A stretch of 64,000 nt of DNA from positions 14,224,863 through 14,288,862 of the forward strand of contig CM057135.1 in assembly GCA_029964075.1 (NCBI GenBank), read 5' to 3'. Of this stretch, positions 1 to 11,970 are shown in pieces. The notes beneath the pieces are model-generated. The model did no database searches and was not told the DNA's origin. It was given only the letters and a program-made list of their open reading frames with translations. A program made the position numbers and the translations under genes. How positions within the stretch are numbered: the first letter of the stretch is position 1; each line of letters begins with the position of its first letter. The stretch is from Patiria pectinifera. Taxonomy: Eukaryota; Echinodermata; Asteroidea; Valvatida; Asterinidae.

Positions 1-76
1 TTGCAAGTGCTCGCTGGAAGAGACGATACAACCCAGATCCAGTCTTCTGCAGCCGACTGCTTGCCCCACCAGCCCA
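1..76 (+). pseudogene. LINE endonuclease-region fragment (left part of the LINE at 1485-3773)
   Basis: Frame 3 from base 3 reads ASARWKRRYNPDPVFCSR, which I recognise as the stretch just before the end of the apurinic-type endonuclease domain in a common invertebrate LINE family. The matching continuation (CSRK..PIPRSQHRP) appears at 1485. The LINE therefore seems to start left of the window and to be split by the element at 77-1484. The few residues CSR are present on both sides, so a second LINE copy rather than a simple split is possible. Confidence 0.5.
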
Positions 77-1484
77 CAGTGGGCCAGGTCAAGGTCAAAC
101 TGCGCCAAAATTGGTTCGAGTCGGTGATTGGACTAATATTAAGCATCTAGGGGTTTTCTGACCCGAGAAAGACAGTGAGCATAATTTCCAAACGCTGTGA
201 CGTCATTAAAACGCTGCATTTTGATTGGCTGACATAATACGCACATTTACACTGTTTTTTTAATGAGGAGAATGTTGATATAATTTTTATAATTTAATTT
301 TAAGTTCTTAAATTGTGATACAATTGTATTTAAATGATTTTTGTATGTCATATGCAACAATGTTTTCGCATTCTGCTTAAAAATAACCATAATGATGCCA
401 CGTTCGACCCTTGTTCCCAAATATAATATTTCGGAATCTAACGAGTAGCCTAAACAAATTTCGGAAGAGTAGAATAGACCTGTTCTAAACAACATTGCTT
501 GTTGTGTTAGGACCATAAACAAATAAAGAAAATGTATTTTGATTGAACTTAAGGACTGGCTCTCATTCTTTTTTTTTTCCTGTTTTTTTTTGGCGTTTTA
601 TTTACTGTAAATTATTCACGCCAGTTTGTTATTTCAATTTAACAGTTTACAAAAATGCTTGTACAATATATGAGCGCGTCAAAAAATAGTTTTAAATCAA
701 ATCGGTTAACTGCAGAGTTGTGCATATTTACTCTATGCAATAATTGAAAATAAAGCACGTGATATGTTGATGAGACACCAAGTATCGTACATTGTAATTT
801 CAACTGCGCAATCAGACATCTATTAGGGGTATCATATTACACAACACCGACTTTTCCGGCGAGCGCAGCCTTGCTCGGGTGTCGAGTTTCTCAGTGAAGC
901 GCGCCACATGTAATATGGAGTTCAGAAAAGGGGCGAAAACGTACGGTGATCGCTTCAAAAAAACTGCTCTAAAATCGTGTATTGCAGGTTGTCGCAGCTA
1001 AATTTGGTACCAAAATTATGCAAACAAGTTGCTCTATTAGAAATAAGAAGACTTTAGGCAGCAATCGACGGCAATCCTTAGTTTCCGAATTGCTGAACAC
1101 AGGAATCGTAAATTTCATGTCAATTTTGACACAATTGTCAGTATTTATTCATAAAAAATTCAACAAAAATAAAAACTGATTTAATTTCCTTTAAATATGA
1201 ACTATAAACTAGAGTCAAGTGAAAATTTAGCTCCGTAGCTCAATGCAAATTGTCTCATTTTGCTTTATGAAGATTTCTGCAACTATTCACATTTTATGGC
1301 CAATTTCTGTGGATTTGCATACCTTTAAGAGGTCATGACAAGTCAATATACATATTTTTTGCTTAATTTCCCCATAAAATGGTCCGATGGGGTATGAGCA
1401 ACCTCAAAAGTGTCGAAAAAATTAAAACTAGCAGGGTCACGTTTCACCCTTTTTGGCGCACTTTGGTTTCGGCCTGGCCCACTG
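77..1484. mobile_element. 1.4-kb non-coding element with terminal inverted repeats
   Basis: The left end begins CAGTGGGCCAGG and the reverse complement of the right end begins with the same 12 bases. The similarity continues for about 34 bp with several mismatches (both arms contain TGCGCCAAAA). The interior is AT-rich and I see no convincing coding sequence. The CAG start resembles hAT-type termini. I do not find a matching 8-bp target duplication directly at the ends (CCAGCCCA on the left, TGCAGCCG on the right), although TGCAGCCG also occurs at 48-55. It interrupts a LINE endonuclease region, which supports insertion. Confidence 0.55.
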
Positions 1485-3772
1485 TGCAGCCGCAAGCTTG
1501 TAGCTGAGCCAATCCCAAGATCCCAACACCGACCTATTGGTATCCAACTCACTGCAGTCATCACTCCAAACAATACCACGTTCAAGCGCAGGTTCAACTT
1601 TGCTAAGGCAGACTGGCCTGCTTTCACAGAAAGCCTTGATCGTGCCCTGACAAACCTCCCAGCAGACCCAAAGAACTACTAAACCTTCGTAGAAATCGTT
1701 AAACAGATAGCTCGTAAACATATACCAAGAGGCTGTCGCACGTCATACATCCCAGGCATCGACGAGGAATCCAGCCAACTCCTGGCACAGTATACCTCAG
1801 CCTATGACACAGATCCCTTTTCAGAGGACACCATCACCTTAGGAGAAGAGCTCACCTCCAGGATATCTGAACGACATAGGCAGATGTGGCAGCACATGAT
1901 TGAAACGACAGACCTCAGACACAGCAGCAGGAAAGCATGGGCTACCATACGCAAGCTTGGCATTGACAACACCCGAGTGAACAACATTACAATGTTACAG
2001 CTGACCAAGTAGCAAACCAACTGTTGCTGAACGGAAAGGCCCCCCCCCCCCCAAACAACAAACACAAACAGGCACAAGCTACCCGGAGCTGACCATAACC
2101 TGTCATATTTCAGCAGACCTCTCTTTGCTGAAGAGCTACAGAAAGGTATCTCCACCCTACAGGTCAACAAGGCAGCAGGCATCGACGACCTAAGAACAGA
2201 GCAGATCAAACACATGGGCCCTGCAGCCAAACAATGGCTACTAGACATGTTCAACTACTGCATCGAGAACACCTGTCTCCCAAAACAGTGGCTCCGCACC
2301 AAAGTCGTTGCTATCCTCAAGCCAGGAAAGGATCCAAACGAAGCAAAGAACTTTCGACCGATCTCACTCCTGTGCCAAACTTATAAGCTTCTCGAACGCC
2401 TTATTCTCAACAGAATTGTACCCCATGTTGACAGCCAACTAAACTGTGAGCAGGCAGGCTTCCAACCAGGAAAATCCACCACAGGACAACTTCTTAACCT
2501 GACCCAACACATCGAAGACGGCTTTCAGAACAACCTCATCACCGGCGCAGTATTTGTAGACCTTTCTGCTGCATACGACACTGTCAACCACCAAAGGCTA
2601 CTGATAAAACTTCATGACATCACAAATGACCTTAAACTCACCAGATTCATCGAGAAGATGATGCAGAACAGACGCTTCTTTGTCGAACTCGATGGACTGA
2701 AGAGCAGATGGCGGAAACAGAAGAACGGTCTTCCCCCGGGTGGCGTCCTGGCGCCTACACTCTACAACATCTAAACTGCCGACATTCCATCAACTGAGAA
2801 CACTCGAAACTTCATCTAGGCAGATGACACCTGCATCACATCCAAGCATAACACCTTTGAAGCTGTTGACCACCACCTCAACAAAGCGCTCGCAAACCTG
2901 TCAGAATACTACCGAGCAAACTACCGGCGAGCGAACCCCTCCAAGACCCAGGTGTGTCTTCCACCTCAAGAACAGGGAGGCCAAGAGGGAACTGAAGATA
3001 GAGTGGAACAATGTGCAGCTAAAACACTGCGAACATCCAGTGTACCTAGGCGTGCAACTCGATCGCACCTTATCCTATAAGCAGCACATCCAGAAGACAA
3101 TAGGTAAAGTGGGATCTCGAAATGCCATCATCGGGAAGCTCGCAACATCACACTAGGGTGCTGACCCCAAAACCATACAAACAGCAGCTGTTGCCCTCTT
3201 CATGTCATCCGCAGAATACGCTTGTCCCGTATGGAGCAGATCAGCTCATGTGAAAAAGCTTGACACCACACTCAACAACACATACCAAAAGATAACAGGC
3301 TGCCTGAGACCAACAAAAGTTGAGAAGATAAATCATCTCTTTGGGGTCGGATCTCCAGACCAAAGGCGCACCAACATCTGCCTAAAGGAACGACGGAAAC
3401 AGTGCACAGATGGCAGGCACATGCTGTACGGACACCAACCGCCTCACAAGCGCCTTGTATCCCGGCACAGCTTTCTGGATTCTGTCCCACCACCTGATCA
3501 GAACCTCCCACCACCAGTCAAGCCTCTACCCATCAGAGGATTCAACTTGAAGTGGCCAGAGTGGCAATGTTTGAACCGGCTGCGGACCAGAATGGGGCGG
3601 TGCAGGGCCAACATGGAAAGATGGGGTATACCGATAAAGAAGATACCCTCTGTGACTGCGGACAGATCCAAACGATGGACCATGCTCTGGAGTGCGGCGG
3701 AATAAACTGCACGGACGAGGACCTGACCCTTGTCACTGAGACGGCCATCACAAGCATCCAGAGATGGAGGGA

Positions 3773-3773
<1 letters not shown>
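1485..3773 (+). pseudogene. LINE (non-LTR) retrotransposon coding region, broken
   Basis: This encodes the end of the endonuclease (PRSQHRPIGIQL near 1510), a linker (RRFNFAKADWPAF; later HSSRKAW near 1925), the reverse transcriptase and a C-terminal region. RT landmarks are ILKPGKDPNEAKNFRPISLL, EQAGF.PGKSTTGQ, motif A VFVDLSAAYDTV and LPPGGVLAPTLYNI. The catalytic YADD box is damaged: the frame reads FI, a TAG stop, then ADDT at about 2815-2830. The C-terminal part (3202-3705) has ACPVWSRSAHVKKLD and TGCLRPTKVEKI. Further frame changes occur near 1680, 2030 (a C10 run) and 2770. It resembles jockey/CR1-group LINEs. It is not active as it stands. Confidence 0.85.

Positions 3774-3812
<39 letters not shown>
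3774..3812 (+). repeat. (ATT)n microsatellite, ~13 units
   Basis: This is an uninterrupted ATT run at the junction of the plus-strand LINE 3' end and the minus-strand SINE 3' end. Read from the SINE side it is an (AAT)n tail. Either element could have supplied it. Confidence 0.9.
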
Positions 3813-4085
3813 CATTTCTGGTAATGAAACCAGGAATTCCTCAAAAGCACCCTAGGCACTGTAGCTCGCAAGCCTGAAGAAACCTGTGGAGAGAAGACAA
3901 TGAGAAGAAGTTACAGTTTTAGAGGTGGGAGGAAAAGCCCAGAAGAAATTCTGGGGAAAACCCACGGAATCAGGCAGGGACTGAAAACCCAATCCACATA
4001 CTGGCCCAGGCGGGATTCGAACCCGGGTCACAGCGGTGGAAGGCGAGCAAAGTACCGCTACGCCAACCTTACTCCCCTATATTAT
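3813..4085 (-). mobile_element. tRNA-derived SINE
   Basis: Read on the minus strand, the head at about 4080-4020 looks like a tRNA. It has an A-box-like GGCGTAGCGGTAC and a clear B-box GGGTTCGAATCCC. The body follows with a pyrimidine-rich section (TTTTCCTCCCACCTCTAAAAC), and the copy ends at the AAT microsatellite. The tRNA-like part lacks an intact acceptor stem and is continuous with the body, so I call a SINE and not a tRNA gene. The ORF that covers it is incidental. Confidence 0.75.
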
Positions 4086-4678
4086 CTATGGAGGAGACAC
4101 GAACGACCGATAATGAAACATCAACATGAGAATGTCGGTAACAAACGTATAGAGCTGTGGTTTTAAATTTTGATTGCCGTAATTTCAAATCGCGTGCTGG
4201 AAGTAAATGCTCTATTTTAGTTCATAATTGATCAATGAATTTTATTATTTTTATTACTTTATCAAAATTTCAAACCTCACAGCCCTAGAGCTGAATTACG
4301 AAAAGAATACATAGAAATTCACAAAAACAATATTAAATTGCATTCACATTTGTGCTGATGTTTCGCAAACACGTTGTAGTCATAATTAATGTTTATTTAA
4401 ACTATAATACTGCAGGTTGTCATTGTGAGTGTGCTTTATTTTCTCCCGGCTACACACCTGATTGTTAACACACCTGATGAGCTTATTTTCTGACGTCATA
4501 CAATGGTTCCACCGTCAAGTTTAATTTAAAGTTCCCTTCTTTATCACCACATTTAAAATGCTCGTAATTATACAAAAAAAATAAGTTTATGTGGAGGCCA
4601 GCTCGGGGGAGTGATGCGTGTGAATAAATGAATAGACACACCAAGACGTGGGTTCGAGTCACTCCATTGATTTATTTC

Positions 4679-4733
4679 TATTAAAAACAAACGGTGCGCT
4701 GGCCAGCGGCAAGGGAGACAGCACGATGGGGAA
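4679..4733 (+). repeat. 55-bp direct repeat, copy 1
   Basis: It shares 52 of 55 bases with 5533-5587, including AGCGGCAAGGGAGACAGCAC. The intervening 0.8 kb is AT-rich. The pair may bracket an insertion or belong to a dispersed family. Confidence 0.8.
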
Positions 4734-5532
4734 TCAATTAAACAATTACAAACAATGACAGAAAAGGGAGAAAAACAAAAGAAAACCAATTAGTAAAATG
4801 TAACATCAATCCTGAGGGAGACCCTATTGTACACAAATTATAAATATCTAAGAGAGCATTTAATTTATGAGAAAGAGTTGTCGAGGTGTGAGAGCACAAT
4901 ACCCAACTTAACTGTAAATCTCTCCAAGAAACACATACATTTCATTGTAAAAACCAGAATTTCTAAATTGACAGTGATGACAGGGAGTTAATTCAGTCTG
5001 CCATTAAACAGCCATAAATTATGCTATACAGTAAAAGTAAGGACTGTGGATCAATTACCTTCTGTAGCAAGGGATTTCTCTCTAAGACAATAATTATTTC
5101 AGAGATTAAATCCAATTCATCAAAATTCTGGGATTGTGTCACTCAAAATCTGTGGATTTATTAACTTAATACAATGACCTGACCTAATAATGTTATGTCT
5201 ATAAATCAGTGAAGGCACTTACACACATGTAATTTAATTTAACACACTCAAAATAATCAATTGAACAACAAGTTGACAAGCTTTGACCAGAAATTATGAT
5301 GAAAACACAGCGATTCAGGGCGACATGTCATGTACACTTTCTCAATATGAACGCAAGAGCGCCTCCATCAAATTTCGTTAGCAACGGAAAACGGGACGAA
5401 AATCCTAATTTACACTAAGTTTCATTAAAATACTCTACCCCTATACCTCATTATATTGTGCCAGAGTCCCTAATACATTGAAATACTACTGCTTCATGAA
5501 TGATGATTCGATAAAAAAGGAGAATATTTACC

Positions 5533-5587
5533 TATTAAAAGCAAACGGTGCGCAGGTCAGCGGCAAGGGAGACAGCACGATGGGGAA
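5533..5587 (+). repeat. 55-bp direct repeat, copy 2
   Basis: Second copy of the repeat at 4679-4733, with three mismatches by eye. Confidence 0.8.
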
Positions 5588-6026
5588 TGGCGTGTCACCG
5601 CTTGGTGGCGCTGTCACTTACCGCGCTTGGCGAATTATTTGGAAACATGCGAATTTCGGTACCTGCACATCCTTACATTTAGGTTAAGCCTCAGTTTGGT
5701 TCATCAGTTCGTTTACTTTGTGACAAAAATCTTGTTAATTTATTCATTGTTTTCTGTTGCCGGTACTATACTGTTGCGGCCCAGTTTGAGCGTAAATAAG
5801 TCGACGCGATTAACATGTTACTTTATGTTTTTTTCCAGATTTGTCCTATTTGTTTTATACAAAAAAGTTATCATGTTTATTTAGTTTTGTTATGATTTTA
5901 GTTGTGTGATATTTATCACAATTATTAATCAGAACTGGGCCTCAGTGGCAACATGCGTATAGATAATGTGACATAAATAAATAAATAAGTAAAATAAGTA
6001 AATATGTGTAAATTTCAATCGTTCTC

Positions 6027-6366
6027 AAGAGTAATTTCGTGTAAATACTTCATAAGTGTCCACGCTCAAAAAAATCGATTTTTTTAAAAACTTTGTGGGA
6101 TGAAAGGACCTAGGGAGCAAGTAACCAAAATAGACTTTTTCAACTTTTATTTTGCCCGTTGCCTTGGTTACGGGCCATTATGTGTTTTGGCCATTTTTCG
6201 GCAATTTTGAGGCTGCAAAAAATTCATTTTTCGCGTTATTTTCAAAAGGTCATCCAGCCAAACTGCAAAGTAATGTCACAAAATTAACTATATCACGACA
6301 AAGTATCATCCTTACCCTTACAAGAAAAAAATAAAAACACTTCTGAAAAATCTACTTTATACTATT
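6027..6366 (+). repeat. Unclassified interspersed repeat, copy 1
   Basis: About 340 bp whose reverse complement recurs at 22684-23003. Shared landmarks are AAATACTTCATAAGTGTCC, a poly-A/ATCGATTT stretch, GTTACGGGCCATTATGTG and GTAAGGGTAAGGATGATA (read on the other strand). It is non-coding, and no termini or target duplication are evident. Confidence 0.8.
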
Positions 6367-6774
6367 TTTAGACCACATAATACAGCATGTTTTTACAACT
6401 AGCAAAACTGCATTTTTTACCCCATTTTTTTCCCTCCAAAATGGCACTTATCAGGGCACTCAGAATAATTTCCTTTCGGCTATGGTTAGTTCAGACATTG
6501 GTCTTTTCATATCTGGTGAGAAATTTTGGGTTATTGTAAAGCCTTTGTGCAGTAGCGCTCCAAAAATGGTAAATTTCACCAAAACCTTAAAAAGTGTATT
6601 TTCAGTGTTTTCCTTTGTTTTGAGTAATAACTTGTATAATTGGTATTGTTCATGAATCTAGCACATTTTTACAAACAGAATTAGACTGTGTATCATTCTT
6701 AGACCATTGGGTGAATAGTAGGTCGTGTACTTCCCCCCACACCTGGCTATAGGCCCCGCCCACTCCCCCTGTGC

Positions 6775-7245
6775 CATCGAATTTTGAACGTTTATGTTGC
6801 ATAACGAAACAAATGTAAATAAATAATATGCAAGTGAACACTTTAGAAATAACATAGAGTTCCTTTTCACAGCCTCCCCTACCCCTACCCCCCCGGGGGG
6901 GGGGGCATTGCTTGGGGTTGAGGGTGGGGTGCGGGTGTGACCACCCACCAATAACTTAACATTGTCGGTATAATCATTGTGACATGGGCAAAACTCATGT
7001 GATTGCAAGCCGCAATGAATGTGCCACCGAATTTTAAACTTGTATGTTGCATAACGAAACAAATGTAAATATGCAAGTGAACACTTAGAAATAACATAGA
7101 ATTCCTTTTCACAGCCTCCCCTTCCCCCACCCCGGGGGCATTGCTTGGGGTTGAGGGTGGGTGTGACCACCCACCAATAACGTGGCATTGTCGGTACAAT
7201 CATTGTCACATGGGCAAAACTCATGTGTTTGCAAGCCGCAATGAA
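6775..7245. repeat. Two tandem copies of a ~247-bp unit
   Basis: Each copy contains ATGTTGCATAACGAAACAAA, a GC-rich C/G-run segment, GGGGTTGAGGGTGGG, GTGACCACCCACCAATAAC and GGGCAAAACTCATGTG. The second copy is shorter in the C/G run. The long minus-strand reading frame across it is a by-product of the duplication. Confidence 0.8.
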
Positions 7246-9499
7246 TAATGGCCATATCCACTGTCCTCTGACTGTCCTCCCCTCCCAGCTAGGCCCCGCC
7301 CCTGCCCTTGCCACCAAATTCAGATTTTGATTTCTGCATGTATTTGCCTAAATTAATATTGCAAATAGATGTCAATTTGCCAGTGAAGCTTTCATAATCT
7401 ACACCAAAAGGCGTACTCGTCTCACAGCCCACCCCTGCCATCCCTCTTCCTACTCCAGTGCTCATTATGAGCAACTACCCCTTTCCTCCCAAAGAATTGT
7501 ACAGAATATGTATTATTGTTAAGGTTACATATTGCCTTGCGGAAAAGCCACACATTTACATTCACTATGTAGGTTTTGCTATTTTTTTTGGTCAACGTGG
7601 GAATGGTTTGGAATATCTGGAAAGCGCAGGGCGGGGGGGGTGTAATATGTATACATGTACATTGTACATGTACATAATGCTGAAATTTGTTTTAACAAAA
7701 TTGCATTTACTTTATTATTTTCAATACAGAGAAGTGATATGGCGATTACGACAGCAAATAACTCATATGTTTATATTAAAATACATGTACTTTAAAACAA
7801 ATATCACTCTGGTGAAAACTCAAGATGCCCTCTATATTGATTGATTGAATTGAACGTGTAAATATGGTCAGATCAAGCACATATAAAGTCGAATATAGTA
7901 CCGTTATGGGTGCTGTAATGCCCTCCAAAATCGTAATTTCGTAATCAGCATGACATTTTGAGTCTCTTTCAAACTGTCATCAGCAGTGAACATGGCCACA
8001 CTTCAGTGGTGCATCCATTGTTTCTTGTCAAGCAAGTTAGATGTATCGGTGCTTATAAATTACAGGGTTTTTTTTATACAAGCAGGGAATGTCTTGTTAG
8101 TGTGTTAATTAAAAAAAAAAAATCAACTTCCCCACCGAACCACAAGTGCTTACAGATTCTAACCCTTTCTGGCGGGTATTTGGGAGTTTTTTTTCTGAAA
8201 GGGAGGGGTACAGCACACTGTGATCCCATGTTGATTTGCATATACTTTGACCGATTTTCCTACAACCGATTTGGCAGGAAAATATTGGTTGACCATTACT
8301 CTATAATATGACATTCTTGGTTCTAGTGCTGTTACCACTAGAGGTGTTTTTTTATATATTGTTTCCAAACTCTTGTCTAGATAACCTTTTTGGGCATAAT
8401 TTCTGTATTTTTGTGTAAACATTCATCCCTGTCAAGCAATTGTATGCATCCATTGTCACTGCCATAGGGACTTATAATTACTGATTTTATTCCAAAAATG
8501 TGTGGGTTTTCAACCCGAATTGGCAAAACTAAAGTAAATATACACAATTGTGGTGATGTTATTTAATGCTCTGCAATTCATTCATGCAATAACCACCTTG
8601 CAAAAATTCACGTTTCCGCGCGTGGAAATGGTTACCCAAATCAGTATGAAAACCAACCCGTTTTCTTGCCAACTCCGTCCGTCTCCGGCGATCAATTACC
8701 TATCCAATTACCATTAGTTTACAGGCTAAGTGAGTGCACCCATCGCTCTTTCGATTTACGCACCTATGGAAGCTAAAAATGGAAATCCATGTACAGTTTC
8801 CAACGTTTGTTGTGCTTTTGTAAAGCATGGAAACGTGCTCAAGGACATTCGTTAATTGAGTAGTATATTCAGCCATAATGATGAAAAAATTTGTGAAATA
8901 TATCAGTTTAACAAAGGCTTCCCAATAATACTTATCTTTTTGATTAATTAAAATATTCCATCCTTTAGTCACCCTGTTCCCCGGCAATATTCCTCCCCTC
9001 CAACATATTCCTCCCCTCCAACATACTCCCCCCCCCAACCCTCAGAAAACGAACATTCTCGACCCTCAAATTTGATGACACAATTAAAGAACAACTCACT
9101 AAAAACTTTCTGAAGGTGCGTAATAAATATTTTATTCTGGATCACCTTTTTAACAATATTACAAATAGGTTAAGATCATTAAGGTCCTTGAACATTAAAA
9201 CCCACTCCTGTTTATTAGTAAAAAAAAAAATATATTACAAAAGCATCAAAGTATAGATTATTATACATAATTATTCATTTACAGAAACATATACATGGAT
9301 GGATATTTAGTGTATGATTTCACATTCTTTTGTTTGGAACGATTCGTTTGACTACCATCTTGGGGAAAAGCTAAAGTATTTCTGTTTTAGTTAGCAACAA
9401 AATCTTCCCTTTAAACGATCATCCAAAAGGCTATATTGTTCAACAATACATGTGTATTTACAAAAACTACATGTATAAGGACTACATGTATAGCTTGCA
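7246..9499. other. Stretch without recognisable genes
   Basis: I find no supported coding region. Minor features are a 19-bp palindrome ACATGTACATTGTACATGT at about 7652-7670 and a short CTCCCCTCCAACATA repetition near 8994-9028. Confidence 0.5.
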
Positions 9500-9826
9500 C
9501 CGCCCACTCCAAGGCCTGAGAATCCATGTTTTTGATAAAAAAAATGCCAGTTACAGGTCTCCCGCCAAAGTTTAGGCACTGTGTGGGTCGTGCTTTTGAT
9601 TGACCTCGCGCAACCGGCTGGGAGTTATAACCGAGTCATAATGATGTGGGTTGTCAGGACAAGGCCAGCATATAGATGGGCAAAAGCTGCTGTGGAAGAT
9701 TTGAAAAACCATTCACATATTTTGCACATGCATCGTTATAAAAAAAATATACTCTGGGGATAATTAATTTTTATGACAGTTTTGGGACCATACAAGCACA
9801 TTACTCATTTGCATTTTCATTGCATA
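9500..9826 (+). repeat. Dispersed repeat A, copy 1
   Basis: About 330 bp repeated at 19694-19993 with high similarity (shared GGGAGTTATAACCGAGTCAT and ATGACAGTTTTGGGAC), and in part at 16288-16403. Non-coding. Confidence 0.8.
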
Positions 9827-9950
9827 AAAAAATCCTTTCAGGAAAATGTAAGCCACAAAATTCAGTAACTAAATAGACGTGTTATTCACCATGTTTTCAC
9901 ATTGTACTGCAGACTCCTTTTGTTGAAAAATGAATGCATATACATGTAAT

Positions 9951-10259
9951 TAAGAACAAAATATGAGCTTGCATGTGAATAGTGCGGAACTCTTATTTTC
10001 AAGGATTAACAAGGAACAGCTTTGTGTCTTTCATCAATCCCAAAATTAGGATCCATTACTGATTACACAAGTCTCGCTTTTAAAAGAAAAAAAATAGCTT
10101 AACTTAATGATTTCTGTTTATCCATCCACCAATCTCTGTGCATGGCACACCAGGATCGAACTAAAAGCCATCACCCATTGCCAGCACAGAGCTCCAGGAT
10201 CGGAAAAAACTAGCTGCTATTTCCTTTTTTTTTCTTCAAAAATTCGAAAAAGAAGTCTG
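9951..10259 (+). repeat. Dispersed repeat B, copy 1 (left flank of DIRS element)
   Basis: Shares AACAAAATATGAGCTTGCAT, CCACCAATCTCTGTGCATGG, GCCATCACCCATTGCCAGCA and ATTCGAAAAAGAAGT in the same order with 15634-15939. The segment at about 10122-10206, read on the minus strand, has A-box- and B-box-like motifs (TGGCAATGGGTGATGG and GTTCGATCC) and may be a tRNA-derived SINE core. Confidence 0.75.
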
Positions 10260-10899
10260 TTTTGACAAATTATAAAAATTAAAAAAAAAGTGCACATGCA
10301 TGATTTCAACAGTAATCAGTTTATGGATTGGACTGGACTAAATAATAAACAGCATTTTCCTTGGCTGACTGACGCAACACCTGTTCCAAACTTTTCACAC
10401 GCATGCTTGACATGACTACAACAAGTGCAAAGCAATTATTCACACCAGATAGAGTTATCTTGTGTTAACATAAAGAAATACATGTTTACATGAATTCAAC
10501 CTTTCTATCTCACAGGCGTATATCGAGAGTTTACAGAATGTTTGATACATTATTCTCTAATTCGCCCCTCAATCGCGAATAAATTATTTTCAATGCCGCC
10601 TACCCTCGTTTTTGCCTACCCTCGTATTTTCCCACCCTGTATTGCCCAACCTGCAAGAAAATAGGTTAACAACAACAAATAGTGCAATCTATTTGGGAAA
10701 CACCGAACTTCGATGGCAAGCATTGCCCATATTATTTATTCCACATTATCATACTCAAAAATTAAAGAGCGGGAAATACAGGTTTTTTAATACAATCATA
10801 ATCAGGAAACATCAAGTTTTATTTCCACTTTTTAACACATCCAGGGATTGACTTGACCATATTACAACTTACTGAACCAACTTACAGCTGATAAACTAT
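10260..10899. other. Non-coding stretch left of the DIRS recombinase
   Basis: AT-rich, with no supported gene. It lies between repeat B and the 3' end of the recombinase gene, so it may include the DIRS element's 3' terminal sequence, but I could not define a terminus. Confidence 0.4.
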
Positions 10900-11970
10900 C
10901 TATAAACCCAACATTTTGGATACAAAAAGTCTGTCTTCCAACGACTCGTGGACGTAGCTATCCTTTGCCGTCTCCGAACGCCAACGTCCGTGTTTCTTAA
11001 AAAGCCTGTCCGGCACACCAATACGAGCCGCAGCCGTTCCTCCCCCAGCTCTAAGACTATGCAGTCCAAAACGCTTGGGGTTGACTCCTACCGAAGACAA
11101 GGCGCTTTTAAATATATCAAGACATCTTGAATATGATAGTTGCCCTGATCTTAGTTTGTACTTGTTCTCTGTTCGAATATAATTAGCTGGTCGAAAAAGG
11201 AAACTTTCATCTGAATCTTCATCTACAAGATCTGCAAGGATTAGGTATCTGTTTAACATTCTGACTGGACACGTAGATGTATTTGTTGCTGAAATGATCA
11301 CCCAGGCTCCTTGTCTAAAAATGTCCGTTATACTTTTAACTATAAAGATATTAACATATGAGGAATGTAATCGGAGATCACATCTTCTGATGTTGATAAG
11401 TTCACTGTGACGCCAGAAACCTGCATATGAAATAAGCAACATGGTACACAATCGAATATCTAACAGGCTGTTCAGAACTGCGTACTTGTCTATGACAGCC
11501 TTTAATATTTCTGGTGTAATGGGTTCTTTCTTCTCAACAGGTTTAGCTAATCTTCTTTTTAATCTTTTTAATCCCTGTAAAACATTATGTAAAAATCTAC
11601 TGTCACATGGGTTTTCTTTACAGTCCGCAAAACAATCATTACGCCATTTAATGCCATAGAAAACTGATTCGATTCTCGAGAATGGAGCCCCAATATTGAA
11701 GAGATGTATAAAATAGAGACACACGTCATTGGCATTGGCTGGTAACGGATTGATCTTCTCCACCTTACATCATTGTTGCCATGTGGCAAAAGCAGCGTTG
11801 TATTTTTTAGTAGTGCTGTGGGCTCTTGATGCGTCAATAATCATGGCCAACGTTGAAAAGTACTCATCTTCTTTATATTTTCTGCAGAGAAATAGGTAAT
11901 TAATAAAGTAATTTATATTTAATATTTTTTCTTTTATATACGTGCCATTCGGCAATTCTTTTCTTGCCAT
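10900..11970 (-). pseudogene. DIRS-type tyrosine recombinase (YR)
   Basis: A tyrosine recombinase that would join circular retrotransposon DNA to the genome. Catalytic landmarks on the 10900-11763 frame are the first Arg region (AGFWRHSELINIRRCDL), HSLRAGGGTAAA (H-x-x-R) and GRWRSETAKDSYVHES with the nucleophile Tyr. The N-terminal core-binding part continues upstream (SRAHSTTKKYNAAFATWQQ) but is cut off by an in-frame TGA at 11770-11772, followed at once by further matching sequence, so a Trp codon has probably mutated to a stop. Upstream of about 11886 the frame is less convincing, and a splice-acceptor-like CTATTTCTCTGCAG precedes the conserved part. It lies downstream of the RT-RNase H gene on the same strand, the usual DIRS order. 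Confidence 0.85.

Larger units (their letters stand above)
4086..6026. other. AT-rich stretch without recognisable genes
   Basis: I see no convincing coding region in either strand. The only structure noted is a pair of 55-bp direct repeats (4679-4733 and 5533-5587, listed separately). A B-box-like GGGTTCGAGTC at about 4651 lies just before the first copy and could be a SINE remnant. Confidence 0.6.

Noticed and set aside
4019..4085. A functional tRNA gene (minus strand)
   Set aside because: A and B boxes are present, but the acceptor stem is not closed and the sequence continues into a SINE body.
6658..7317. Long minus-strand frame of 219 codons
   Set aside because: It follows the tandem ~247-bp duplication, has low-complexity GGG/CCC segments and no domain.
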